Origin: Pseudoduganella dura
GTDB taxonomy: Bacteria; Pseudomonadota; Gammaproteobacteria; Burkholderiales; Burkholderiaceae_D
Reading direction: 5' to 3'
Length of the DNA: 64,000 nucleotides
Assembly: GCF_009727155.1 (NCBI RefSeq)
Contig: NZ_WNWM01000002.1
Location: 682,001 to 746,000, forward strand
The number at the start of each line of letters is the position of its first letter. The stretch's first letter is position 1. Under the pieces are notes generated by a model. It worked only from the letters and a program-made list of their open reading frames with translations, was not told the DNA's origin and did no database searches. Positions 44,770 to 52,812 of this stretch are shown here, piece after piece. The position numbers were made by a program, and so were the translations under genes.

Positions 44770-45615
44770 ATGACTGACAGCCATCTCACTACGCCCACTC
44801 GTTTCGCACAGGTCGACGGCACGCAAATCGCCTATCGCCGCTGGGGCAACAGCAATTGCTCGCAGCCGCCTGTTTTGCTCTTGCAGCATTTTCGCGGCGG
44901 CATGAATCACTGGGACCCGCTGCTGACGGATGGCTTGGCCGAGGGGCGCGAAGTCATTCTTTATAACGGCCGCGGCGTTGCTTCATCCAGCGGCACACCG
45001 CGCACCCGCATCGAGCACATGGCCGATGACGCCGCGGCCTTTGTGCGTGTGCTGGGACTGGCGCAAATCGACCTGCTCTGTTTCTCGCTGGGTGGTTTCC
45101 AGGCGCTGGACCTGACCTGGCGCCATCCCGAACTGGTGCGCAAGCTGATGCTGCTGGGCACTGGCCCGCGCGGTGGCGATCCGGAAATGGAGCCGCCGGT
45201 GCTGGTTGCCGCGCCACGCCCGGTACCGACTTTCGAGGATTTCCTGTACCTGTTCTTCGGCCGGTCGGCGCAAGCCGAGCAGGCAGCGCGGGCATTCTGG
45301 CAACGTCGCCACCAGCGCATTGACCAGGACCCGCCTTCGTCGCAGGAGGTCACCAAGGCTCAGATCGAGGCAAATATGTTCTACCTGTCGAGACTGTCGG
45401 AAGATGACCCGTTCGCCTACCTGCGCAGTATCCGGCAGCCAGTCTTCATCCTCAACGGCGTGCACGATGTGATGATCCCGACGGTGAACTCCTTCTATAT
45501 GGTCCGGAACTTGCCGAATGCGCAGTTATTTATTTACCCGGACGCTGGTCACGCCGCGCAGTTCCAGTACCCGGCGCGGTTCCTGCAGCATGCCGTGCAA
45601 TTTCTGAGCGAGTGA
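44770..45615 (+). CDS. Alpha/beta hydrolase
   Basis: 281 aa from the ATG at 44770 (a TTG at 44758 is in frame). FRGGMNHWDPLLTDGLAEGREVILYNGRGVASSSG, nucleophile Ser in LLCFSLGGFQALDLTW near 97, acid Asp in LNGVHDVMIP near 240 and His in YPDAGHAAQFQYP near 264 form a plausible triad. Looks like a haloperoxidase/esterase-type member. Third gene of the OYE operon, 8 nt after the SDR. Confidence 0.9.
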   Translation: MTDSHLTTPTRFAQVDGTQIAYRRWGNSNCSQPPVLLLQHFRGGMNHWDPLLTDGLAEGREVILYNGRGVASSSGTPRTRIEHMADDAAAFVRVLGLAQIDLLCFSLGGFQALDLTWRHPELVRKLMLLGTGPRGGDPEMEPPVLVAAPRPVPTFEDFLYLFFGRSAQAEQAARAFWQRRHQRIDQDPPSSQEVTKAQIEANMFYLSRLSEDDPFAYLRSIRQPVFILNGVHDVMIPTVNSFYMVRNLPNAQLFIYPDAGHAAQFQYPARFLQHAVQFLSE

Positions 45616-45625
45616 GGCCATTGCC

Positions 45626-46060
45626 ATGATTAAATTCAAATTCCTGCTGTGGGCGTTCGCACAGCTCCTGAAGCGACAGGTCAAAAACAATCCTGCCTGT
45701 GCGCAGTATGTCCGGGGCAAGCACATGCTGTTCCAGATCCGTACCGCTTCCGGCGTAGGGCGCAACTACACCGTCCACCAAGGCAGGATCTCGTCAGCGG
45801 CAGGACTGGCGGCAAACCCGGCGTTCACCCTGAGTTTCAGGAGTGCCAGGGCTGGATACAAAATCCTGTCGGCCAAGGACAGCCAGGCAGCTTTCCTGCG
45901 CGGATTGGGCAGTGCTGACTTGGCCATCAGCGGTGACTTCCAGGAAGTCATGTGGTTCCAGGGCCTGACTGCATTTCTGCAACCTCCAAGAGTGGTGGCA
46001 CCTTACGACCGTACTGCATTTCAGGTTCCAGTAACATCAGTCGTGGAGCAAGACAAATGA
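45626..46060 (+). CDS. SCP2-like small protein of unknown function
   Basis: 144 aa. Contains LFQIRTASGVGRNYTVHQGRISSAAGLAANPAFTLSFRSARAGYKIL and AFLRGLGSADLAISGDFQEVMWFQGLTAFL, resembling the lipid-binding SCP2 fold found in many short bacterial proteins. The N-terminal helix (MIKFKFLLWAFAQLLKRQV) is amphipathic and basic, possibly membrane-associating. Its stop overlaps the next start (ATGA at 46057). Role in the operon unknown; a hydrophobic-substrate carrier is a guess. Confidence 0.65.
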   Translation: MIKFKFLLWAFAQLLKRQVKNNPACAQYVRGKHMLFQIRTASGVGRNYTVHQGRISSAAGLAANPAFTLSFRSARAGYKILSAKDSQAAFLRGLGSADLAISGDFQEVMWFQGLTAFLQPPRVVAPYDRTAFQVPVTSVVEQDK

Positions 46061-47058
46061 AAGCCTTCATCATTGAACGCTATGGCAAAAAGGAAATCGG
46101 CCGGATTGCCGATATGCCGGAGCCAGTGCTGGAGGAAGATGATGTCCTGGTCGACATTCACGCAGCCGCCGTCAACGTTCTCGACCTTAAGATCAGGAGC
46201 GGCGAATTCAAGCTCATCCTGCCGTATCGCATGCCGGCGATACTGGGCCACGACGTCGCCGGCAAGGTGATCCGGGTCGGCTCCCACGTTCAGCGCTTCA
46301 AGCCGGGCGACGCCGTCTATGCGCGGGCCGATGATTTACGGATCGGCACGTTCGCAGAAAAAATCGCAGTCAAGGAAAGCTCGTTGGCGCATAAACCAGC
46401 GAACCTGACCATGGAAGAAGCCGCCTCGCTACCACTCGTTGCTTTGACTGCCTGGCAGGTCCTGGTCGAGATCGCCAAACTGGAAAGGGGCCAAAAAGTT
46501 TTTATTCAGGCAGGTTCGGGCGGAGTGGGCGCCATCGCCATCCAGCTGGCAAAACATCTTGGCGCTTTTGTCGCCACAACCACAAGCACCGACAATATCG
46601 CCTGGGTCAAGGCTCTGGGCGCCGATCTGGTCATTGATTACAAAAAGCAGGACTTCGAGTCCGTGCTGCAGGATTACGATCTGGTGCTCAACAGCCAAGG
46701 AAATAACGAGCTGAAAAATTCGTTACGGATACTAAGGCGCGGTGGTCATCTGGTATCCATTTCCGGCCCACCGACGCCAGAGTTCGCTGTGAAGCAGGGG
46801 TTGGCCTGGCCATTGAAACAGGTGCTACGCCTGTTGAGTTCTGGCGTCAGGCGCAAGGCCAAGCAGCTTGGTATTACCTACACGTTTCTATTCATGCGCG
46901 CTGATGGCGCCCAGCTGCAAAATATTACATCGTTGATCGAATCAGGCGCGATGAGGCCAATCGTTGATCGTGTATTTCCTTTTGCGGCAACCGCAGACGC
47001 ATTGGCGTATGTAGCTACTGGCCGGACCAAGGGAAAGGTCGTCATCAAAGTCCGGTGA
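46057..47058 (+). CDS. Quinone-reductase-like NADP-dependent oxidoreductase (MDR, zinc-free)
   Basis: 333 aa from the ATG at 46057, chosen for the ATGA overlap with the previous gene. GroES-like domain (VDIHAAAVNVLDLKIRSGEFKLILPYRMPAILGHDVAGKVIRVG) followed by a Rossmann domain (QKVFIQAGSGGVGAIAIQLAKHLGAFVATT). No zinc-binding cysteines are present, as in quinone oxidoreductases and enone reductases. Last gene of the TetR-controlled operon, supporting an electrophile or quinone detoxification theme. Confidence 0.92.
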   Translation: MKAFIIERYGKKEIGRIADMPEPVLEEDDVLVDIHAAAVNVLDLKIRSGEFKLILPYRMPAILGHDVAGKVIRVGSHVQRFKPGDAVYARADDLRIGTFAEKIAVKESSLAHKPANLTMEEAASLPLVALTAWQVLVEIAKLERGQKVFIQAGSGGVGAIAIQLAKHLGAFVATTTSTDNIAWVKALGADLVIDYKKQDFESVLQDYDLVLNSQGNNELKNSLRILRRGGHLVSISGPPTPEFAVKQGLAWPLKQVLRLLSSGVRRKAKQLGITYTFLFMRADGAQLQNITSLIESGAMRPIVDRVFPFAATADALAYVATGRTKGKVVIKVR

Positions 47059-47545
47059 TGTGCCCTTAGCGCGATTGTTTTATTGTCATGCCAAATCGTG
47101 GCGATTGACTGTGCCAGACCAGGTATCGCTCCATTACGTCGATCGCCTTCGGATGCGTCCAATAGATGCAGCGCTGCCGGCAGCCTTGTGATTGCGACAC
47201 GCAGGCTCACATCTTCGCGCAAGGCACCAGAAGGAAGCAAGGCGTCCTCCACCTCGATCCGGGGAGCTCAGTGATACGCGTGCCGGCGGTGATTCCGAGA
47301 AGTACCACGGGACATCGCGCTCAGGATAGCGGCTGGTTGCCACGGTCACGCGGATAAGATGACGAACCTGGCCTGGTCTGAGTGCAGCGACTTGGGCATT
47401 GCAAACTTCTAACAGGATGAATGAACGACGAATTCAGAGGGAGAACCGATTAGGCTCTTTTTCGACCATAACATGGCATGTTTCCAGCGGTCTTCGGAAA
47501 ACTGCGCGCAAGCATGGCGATATATGAACGATGCTAGGCCGCGGC
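47059..47545. other. Intergenic region, no gene recognised
   Basis: About 490 bp after the operon. Short frames exist on both strands (for example 47083-47274 and one on the minus strand through 47252), but none shows a known domain. It could hold the decayed end of a former gene. Confidence 0.4.
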
Positions 47546-47548
47546 GAA

Positions 47549-47920
47549 GCAGCGGCAAATGGGGGATTCGGAGAGCCTGGCGCCTGCAGGCGCGTGGTCT
47601 TCGAATCCCACCGCCGATCCGTCCGTCCCTCCATCCTCGACGAAAGACGACGCATGCGCCGCGCGCCCCCGGCGCGCGAGCCTGGCGCGAAGCGCCAGCA
47701 AACGGGCGATTCGGAGAGCCCCCGCCCCTGCAGGCGCGTGGTCTTCGAATCCCACCGCCGATCCGTCCGTCCCGCCATCCTCGACGAAAGACGACGCATG
47801 CGCCGCGCGCCCCCGGCGCGCGAGGCTGGCGCGAAGCGCCAGCAAACGGGCGATTCGGAGAGCCCCCGCGCTGGTAAGCGCGTGGTCTTCGAATCCCACC
47901 GCCGATCCGTCCGGAATAAA
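47549..47920. repeat. 143-144 bp tandem repeat, 2.5 copies, with tRNA-like segment
   Basis: Units begin at GATTCGGAGAG at 47565, 47708 and 47852, so the period is 143 then 144 bp; the third is partial. Each unit carries CTTCGAATCCCACCGCCGAT, and the first two also carry palindromes GCGCGCCCCCGGCGCGC and CTGGCGCGAAGCGCCAG. TTCGAATCCCACCGCC equals the T-arm and 3' acceptor strand of the tRNA-Ser next door, but on the opposite strand. A related single unit lies at 20.71-20.80 kb. Confidence 0.85.
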
Positions 47921-47921
47921 C

Positions 47922-47949
47922 AAAAAAGGCCTCCCGCAGGGGAGGCCTT
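47922..47949 (-). terminator. Rho-independent terminator of tRNA-Ser
   Basis: On the minus strand a perfect 8-bp stem, GGCCTCCC / GGGAGGCC with a 4-nt loop, is followed by six Ts, starting 12 bp after the tRNA CCA. It is further flanked by the inverted pair GAATAAACAA / TTGTTTATTC. Confidence 0.9.
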
Positions 47950-47961
47950 CCTTGTTTATTC

Positions 47962-48054
47962 TGGCGGAGGCGGTGGGATTCGAACCCACGATACAGGTAT
48001 AAGCCGTATGCATCCTTAGCAGGGATGTGCCTTCGGCCACTCGGCCACGCCTCC
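47962..48054 (-). tRNA. tRNA-Ser(GCU)
   Basis: Class II tRNA on the minus strand. Acceptor GGAGGCG pairs with CGCCTCC at the 3' end, discriminator G, and CCA is encoded (47962-47964). Anticodon GCT at 48018-48020 lies in CTGCTAA. A long variable arm and the T-loop TTCGAAT are present. It lies directly downstream of lysC and carries the right copy of the 15-bp island repeat (47959-47973). Confidence 0.95.
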
Positions 48055-48172
48055 TAGATGATTACTCACCTATCATCTTTTCCTCAGCATTTCTGCGTCA
48101 GATCAGATGACCGCCATAGTAATTGCCACGACCTGTTTGGTCAAGGAAATCGGCGGTTTTTTTCTGAAATGT

Positions 48173-49417
48173 TTACTCTTTTTCAAGCTCGAAGGCCTTG
48201 TGCAGCGCGCGCACGGCCAGCTCCATGTACTTCTCGTCGATCAGCACGGAAATCTTGATCTCGGAAGTGGAGATCATCATGATGTTGATGCTTTCGTCGG
48301 CCAGCGTGCGGAACATCTGCGAGGCCACGCCCACGTGGCTGCGCATGCCCACGCCGACGACGGAGATCTTGGAGACCTTGGCATCGCCGACCAGCGACGC
48401 GAAGCCCAGCTCGTCCTTCTGGCCGTTCAGCACTTCCAGCGCCTTGTTGTAGTCGTTGCGGGACACGGTGAACGTGAAGTCGGTCTTGCCTTCGACGGAC
48501 TGGTTCTGGATGATCATGTCCACTTCGATGTTGGCGTCGGCTACCGGGCCCAGGATGTGGTAAGCCACGCCCGGACGGTCAGGCACGCCCATCACGGTGA
48601 TTTTGGCTTCATCGCGGTTGAAGGCGATGCCGGAGATTACTGCTTGTTCCATGTTGTCTTCCTCAAACGAAATCAGGGTACCGGACTTGGCTTCCTCGGC
48701 CAGGTCCATCAGCGGGTCGGTCAGCGACGACAGCACGCGGGTCGGCACGCGGTAGTTGCCGGCGAATTCCACCGAGCGCGTCTGCAGCACTTTCGAGCCC
48801 AGCGATGCCATTTCCAGCATCTCCTCGAACGTGATGTTCTTCAGGCGGCGCGCTTCCGACACCACGCGGGGATCGGTCGTGTAGACGCCGTCCACGTCGG
48901 TGTAGATCAGGCACTCGTCCGCCTTCAGCGCGGCGGCGATCGCCACGGCCGACGTGTCGGAACCGCCACGGCCCAGGGTCGCGATGTTGCTGTTCTCGTC
49001 CACGCCCTGGAAGCCGGTGATGATCACGATGCGGTTCTGGTCGAGATCGGCGCGCACGCGCTTGTCGTCGATCGACTGGATGCGGGCCTTGGTGAACGCG
49101 GAGTCGGTCTTGATGCCGACCTGCCAGCCGGCGTAGGACACGGCGGCCTTGCCGATCGCCTGCAGCGCCATGGACAGCAGGGCAACCGATACCTGCTCGC
49201 CCGTGGAGGCGATCATGTCCAGTTCGCGCGGGTCGGGCGGGTTCTGGATTTCCTTGGCCAGCGCGATCAGGCGGTTGGTCTCGCCGGACATTGCCGACGG
49301 CACCACCACTACCTGGTGTCCCGCATCGTGCCACTTGGCGACACGCCGCGCGACGTTCTTGATACGGTCCGTCGATCCCATCGACGTCCCGCCGTATTTA
49401 TGAACGATTAAAGCCAT
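48173..49417 (-). CDS. lysC: Aspartate kinase
   Basis: 414 aa from the ATG at 49417 (MALIVHKYGGTSMGS); a TTG 12 bp upstream is in frame. KYGGTSMGS opens the amino-acid kinase domain; GFQGVDENSNIATLGRGGSDTSAVAIAAALKADECLIYTDVDGVYTTDPR is the catalytic core; two ACT domains fill about 265-414. Phosphorylates aspartate at the entry of the Lys/Thr/Met pathway, normally feedback-inhibited through the ACT domains. No lysine riboswitch is seen upstream. Order accA-tilS-lysC-tRNA-Ser is typical of related betaproteobacteria. Confidence 0.96.
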   Translation of the reverse strand: MALIVHKYGGTSMGSTDRIKNVARRVAKWHDAGHQVVVVPSAMSGETNRLIALAKEIQNPPDPRELDMIASTGEQVSVALLSMALQAIGKAAVSYAGWQVGIKTDSAFTKARIQSIDDKRVRADLDQNRIVIITGFQGVDENSNIATLGRGGSDTSAVAIAAALKADECLIYTDVDGVYTTDPRVVSEARRLKNITFEEMLEMASLGSKVLQTRSVEFAGNYRVPTRVLSSLTDPLMDLAEEAKSGTLISFEEDNMEQAVISGIAFNRDEAKITVMGVPDRPGVAYHILGPVADANIEVDMIIQNQSVEGKTDFTFTVSRNDYNKALEVLNGQKDELGFASLVGDAKVSKISVVGVGMRSHVGVASQMFRTLADESINIMMISTSEIKISVLIDEKYMELAVRALHKAFELEKE

Positions 49418-49550
49418 TGCGTTTTTCAATCGGTTGAAGTAAGGGAGCCCTTTACTCTACCTGCTGAAATGCAAAAGAACAAGTCAAAAAAGTAATGAAG
49501 TCATACACTTAGGGCATAAGCTCATAAGAAACCGGCCCGGTGGCCGAATA

Positions 49551-50933
49551 TTATTCGGCCTGCCACCGTAGTGCTACGCGGAAATTCGAATCCGTGGCAA
49601 CATAATGGCAATCCATGCCGATGCCGGCCGCATACAACAGCCGGCCGGGGATCGCGACCACTGGCAGCCGCGAACGCTGCCATGCCGGCGTGTCGAAGGC
49701 CTGGTGATGCTGCTTCAGGTTGCGCGTGGGGCGGTTCGGCGCCAGCTTCAGCCGTTCGCCGCCGCGCCGGAACGAAATCGCCAGCGATTGCTGCTGCAGC
49801 CACTCGGCCGCGACGCCCTCCGCCGCCCGGTCGAAATGCAGCGTGCCGCCATAGTCGGGGAACGCGATCGACGTTTCGCCGGTCCAGCGGAAGTGCTGGA
49901 CGGGGCGCTCGTCGTATTCGTCCTCCTCGGCGCCGGCCAGCTCCTTCGGCTTCGGTACCAGGTACACGCGGCCGCGGTGGCGGCGCACTTCGCAGTCGGG
50001 GTGCACGACAAGCAGCTCGGCACCGTCGCGTGCTTCCAGCAGTTGCGCGATCATTTCGGCCAGCCAGGCCGCGGCGGGGATGCGGATGCCGCGCACGCCG
50101 AACCAGTGGCGCAGCAGGTTGTTGCGGCGGTCTTCGCCCAGGGCGCGCAGGTGCTCGACGGCGATGCTGTCGTCCGCCAGGCCGGCCTGCAGGTCCTGCT
50201 CGGCCAGCTCGGTGAGCAGCCGCTGGGCCGACCGGGCGTGCGCGGCACTGCGGGCGAAGCGCTCCTGGTAGCCGGGGAAAGCCACGGCAAGGGCCGGCAT
50301 CACGGTGTGACGCAGCGCGTTGCGGGCGTAGCGGGTGTCGCTGTTCGATTCGTCGTCGATATGGGCGATCGCATGTTCGGCCTGGTGCGCCTCGAGCTGG
50401 GCGCGCGAGGCTTGCAGCAGCGGGCGGGACAGCAGGATCTCCGCGCTTCCCAGCAGGCCGGGCGCCGCGTTGAACGCATCCATGCCGGACAGGCCGGCCG
50501 GGCCGGCGCCGCGCGCCAGCTGCAGCAGGATCGTCTCGGCCTGGTCGTCGAGGTGGTGGGCCGTCAGCAGCAGCGTCACGCCATGCTCGCGGCACAGCTC
50601 GCCCAGCGCCTTGTAGCGCGCCTGGCGGGCCGAGGCTTCGGTGCCGGCCTTGCGGTCGCCCAGCATCACGCGGCGCGCCGCGAAGGCGATGCCGAGCTTC
50701 GCGCATTCGGCCGCGCAGTGGGCTTCCCATGCGTCGGCGTTGGGGCTCAGGCCATGGTGGATGTGGAAGGCGAACAGCGGCGCACCGTTTGCTTCGGCGT
50801 GCGCCAGGTGCAGCAGCACCGAGGAATCGAGGCCGCCGCTGTAGGCGATGGCGAGCGGCTGGCCGGCTTGGCGCGGCAGCGCGGACAAGGCCGTAGAAAA
50901 GAGCGGGGCGAGAGTGGAATGAGGCGTTTTCAT
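49551..50933 (-). CDS. tilS: tRNA(Ile)-lysidine synthase
   Basis: 460 aa from the ATG at 50933 (MKTPHSTLAP). PP-loop LAIAYSGGLDSSVLLHLAHAEANG near residue 29; FHIHHGLSPNADAWE; LLTAHHLDDQAETILLQLARGAGPAGLSGM; then a TilS substrate-binding domain and a C-terminal TilS_C domain (ISFRRGGERLKLAPNRPTRNLK). It adds lysine to C34 of the AUA-reading tRNA-Ile. A palindrome, GGCCGAATA/TATTCGGCC at 49542-49560, overlaps its stop and may end the transcript. Confidence 0.96.
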   Translation of the reverse strand: MKTPHSTLAPLFSTALSALPRQAGQPLAIAYSGGLDSSVLLHLAHAEANGAPLFAFHIHHGLSPNADAWEAHCAAECAKLGIAFAARRVMLGDRKAGTEASARQARYKALGELCREHGVTLLLTAHHLDDQAETILLQLARGAGPAGLSGMDAFNAAPGLLGSAEILLSRPLLQASRAQLEAHQAEHAIAHIDDESNSDTRYARNALRHTVMPALAVAFPGYQERFARSAAHARSAQRLLTELAEQDLQAGLADDSIAVEHLRALGEDRRNNLLRHWFGVRGIRIPAAAWLAEMIAQLLEARDGAELLVVHPDCEVRRHRGRVYLVPKPKELAGAEEDEYDERPVQHFRWTGETSIAFPDYGGTLHFDRAAEGVAAEWLQQQSLAISFRRGGERLKLAPNRPTRNLKQHHQAFDTPAWQRSRLPVVAIPGRLLYAAGIGMDCHYVATDSNFRVALRWQAE

Positions 50934-50949
50934 GCGGGAGAATGACAAT

Positions 50950-51080
50950 GGGGACAGGCCTCGTTTTTCAAGAAGTTCCTGAAAAACAGGGTCTGTCCCC
51001 GATTTTGAATGTTGGCGCAAGAAAACCGGTGTCTGACACCATTTTCCGGGAAAGTCATCCGGAAAATAGTGTCAGACACC
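50950..51080. repeat. Two adjacent dispersed inverted repeats (REP-like)
   Basis: IR1, 50950-51000: GGGGACAGG...CTGTCCCC arms enclosing CGTTTTTCA / TGAAAAAC. IR2, 51028-51080: GGTGTCTGACAC...GTGTCAGACACC arms with ATTTTCCGG / CCGGAAAAT inside. Both lie between accA and tilS. Similar palindromes occur at 56.54 kb and 63.16 kb. Confidence 0.85.
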
Positions 51081-51104
51081 TGATATTCGGCGTCCGGTGA
51101 AGAA

Positions 51105-52079
51105 TTACTCCGGCGACGTGGTTTCCTTGAACTTGCCGTAGCTCAGCAGCTTCTGGTGGCGCTGGTCCAGCAGGTCCTTCGTCTTGATGCCCTGGAACTG
51201 GCGCAGCGAGTCGGCCAGCGCGCGCTTGAGCAGGCGGGCCATTTCCTTCGGATCGCGGTGGGCGCCGCCCAGCGGTTCGGAAACGATCTTGTCGACCAGG
51301 CCCATCGCCTTCAGGCGGTGCGCGGTCAGGCCCAGGGCCTCGGCGGCGTCGGCGGCGCGTTCGGCCGTCTTCCACAGGATCGAGGCGCAGCCTTCGGGAG
51401 AGATCACGGAATACGTGGCGTATTGCAGCATCAGCACGTTGTCGCCCACGGCGATGGCCAGCGCGCCGCCGGAGCCGCCCTCGCCGATGATCGTGGCGAT
51501 CAGCGGCACTTTCAGTTCGGCCATCACGTAGAGATTGTGGCCGATCGCTTCGGACTGGCCGCGCTCTTCGGCATCGATGCCGGGGAAGGCGCCGGGCGTG
51601 TCGACGAACGTGAAGATCGGCAGGTTGAACTTCTCGGCCACCTTCATCAGGCGCATCGCCTTGCGGTAGCCTTCCGGTTTCGGCATGCCGAAGTTGCGCA
51701 GTGCGCGCTCCTTCGTGTCGCGGCCCTTCTGGTGGCCGATCACCATGCATGGCTGGCCGTTGAAACGGGCCAGGCCGCCCACGATCGACTGGTCGTCGGC
51801 ATAGGTGCGGTCGCCGTGCAGCTCGTGGAAATCCGTGAAGATCTCGTTCACGTAATCCATCGTGTAAGGGCGCTGCGGGTGGCGGGCGATCTGCGACACC
51901 TGCCAGGGCGTCAGCTTGGCGTAGATATCCTTGGTGAGCTGCTGGCTTTTCTTGGCCAGGCGGTCGATTTCTTCCGAGATGTCGACGGCCGAATCGTCCT
52001 GCACGAAGCGCAGTTCTTCGATCTTGGAATCCAGCTCCGCGATGGGCTGTTCAAAATTGAGGAAAGTAGTTTTGGTCAT
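51105..52079 (-). CDS. accA: Acetyl-CoA carboxylase carboxyltransferase subunit alpha
   Basis: 324 aa from the ATG at 52079, preceded by AGGAGG 5 nt upstream. Full-length Acc[141 protein letters not shown]. Transfers the carboxyl group from biotin to acetyl-CoA together with AccD, committing carbon to fatty acid synthesis. Confidence 0.97.
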   Translation of the reverse strand: MTKTTFLNFEQPIAELDSKIEELRFVQDDSAVDISEEIDRLAKKSQQLTKDIYAKLTPWQVSQIARHPQRPYTMDYVNEIFTDFHELHGDRTYADDQSIVGGLARFNGQPCMVIGHQKGRDTKERALRNFGMPKPEGYRKAMRLMKVAEKFNLPIFTFVDTPGAFPGIDAEERGQSEAIGHNLYVMAELKVPLIATIIGEGGSGGALAIAVGDNVLMLQYATYSVISPEGCASILWKTAERAADAAEALGLTAHRLKAMGLVDKIVSEPLGGAHRDPKEMARLLKRALADSLRQFQGIKTKDLLDQRHQKLLSYGKFKETTSPE

Positions 52080-52149
52080 TGGTCCTCCTAGAGTATGAAC
52101 CCAGGGCGCGCCCGCGCGCACGCAAGCGGCGAGGCTTCAAAATTTTTGG

Positions 52150-52812
52150 CTATTCTACCGGAACAGGATCGAGGCTACGCCACAAATACCAGGTCGCAAC
52201 GGTCCGATACGGCTCCCAGTTTGCCGCCACTTCGCGCGCATCGCTGCGCGAAACGGGCTCGCCGGAAAAATAGTTGTGGCTGATGCCCGCGATCAGGCGC
52301 GGGTCGTCCAGCGGCAGCACATTGGGCCGCAGCAGGTTAAAGATCAGGAACATTTCCGCGGTCCAGCGCGTGATGCCGCGAATCTGCACCAGCTCGGCAA
52401 TCACCGCTTCATCCTCCATCTGGTGCCACTCGCCGGCATGCACTTTCTTTGCCTTGAAGTTGTCGGCCAGGTCGAGGATGTACTCCGTCTTGCGCTTGGA
52501 CAAGCCGCATGCGGACAGCTCGTCGGCGCCCGCCTTCATCACGAGCGCGGGCGTGAACTTGGGCAGCGCCACCAGCAGCTTCTGCCATGCCGCGTTGGCG
52601 GCCTTGGGCGTGACCTGCTGGTTCACGATCGAGCGCGCCAGGGTGGTGAACGGGTCGTCGTGCCCCACCAGGTGCAGGTCGCCGAACTGGGGGATGAGCT
52701 TGTTCATGATGCGGTCGCGCCGCATCAGTTCCACCTTGGCTTCTTCCCAGTATGGCGGCAAGGCCACCTGGCGGCCTTCGCCGCCCGATTTATCCCTGGA
52801 CTGGAGAACCAT
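52150..52812 (-). CDS. DNA-3-methyladenine glycosylase (AlkA / HhH-GPD family)
   Basis: 220 aa. The N-terminal helical part holds FTTLARSIVNQQVTPKAANAAWQKL. The helix-hairpin-helix and Asp motif are ELVQIRGITRWTAEMFLIFNLLRPNVLPLDDPRL, with the catalytic Asp in LDDP. A base-excision enzyme for alkylated purines. Its ATG overlaps the cysS stop (TAATG at 52810-52814), so it is translationally coupled to cysS. Confidence 0.93.
   Translation of the reverse strand: MVLQSRDKSGGEGRQVALPPYWEEAKVELMRRDRIMNKLIPQFGDLHLVGHDDPFTTLARSIVNQQVTPKAANAAWQKLLVALPKFTPALVMKAGADELSACGLSKRKTEYILDLADNFKAKKVHAGEWHQMEDEAVIAELVQIRGITRWTAEMFLIFNLLRPNVLPLDDPRLIAGISHNYFSGEPVSRSDAREVAANWEPYRTVATWYLWRSLDPVPVE

Noticed and set aside
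47083..47274. Short frames on both strands after the quinone reductase gene
   Set aside because: No known domain could be matched on either strand; possibly debris, not annotated as a gene.
47531..48040. Open frames of 134-168 codons in all directions
   Set aside because: They translate the 143-bp tandem repeat and the tRNA; the repeated peptides (for example FESHRRS) reflect the DNA repeat, not a protein.
49418..49550. Lysine riboswitch upstream of lysC
   Set aside because: The 133-bp spacer is too short and has none of the conserved five-way junction elements.
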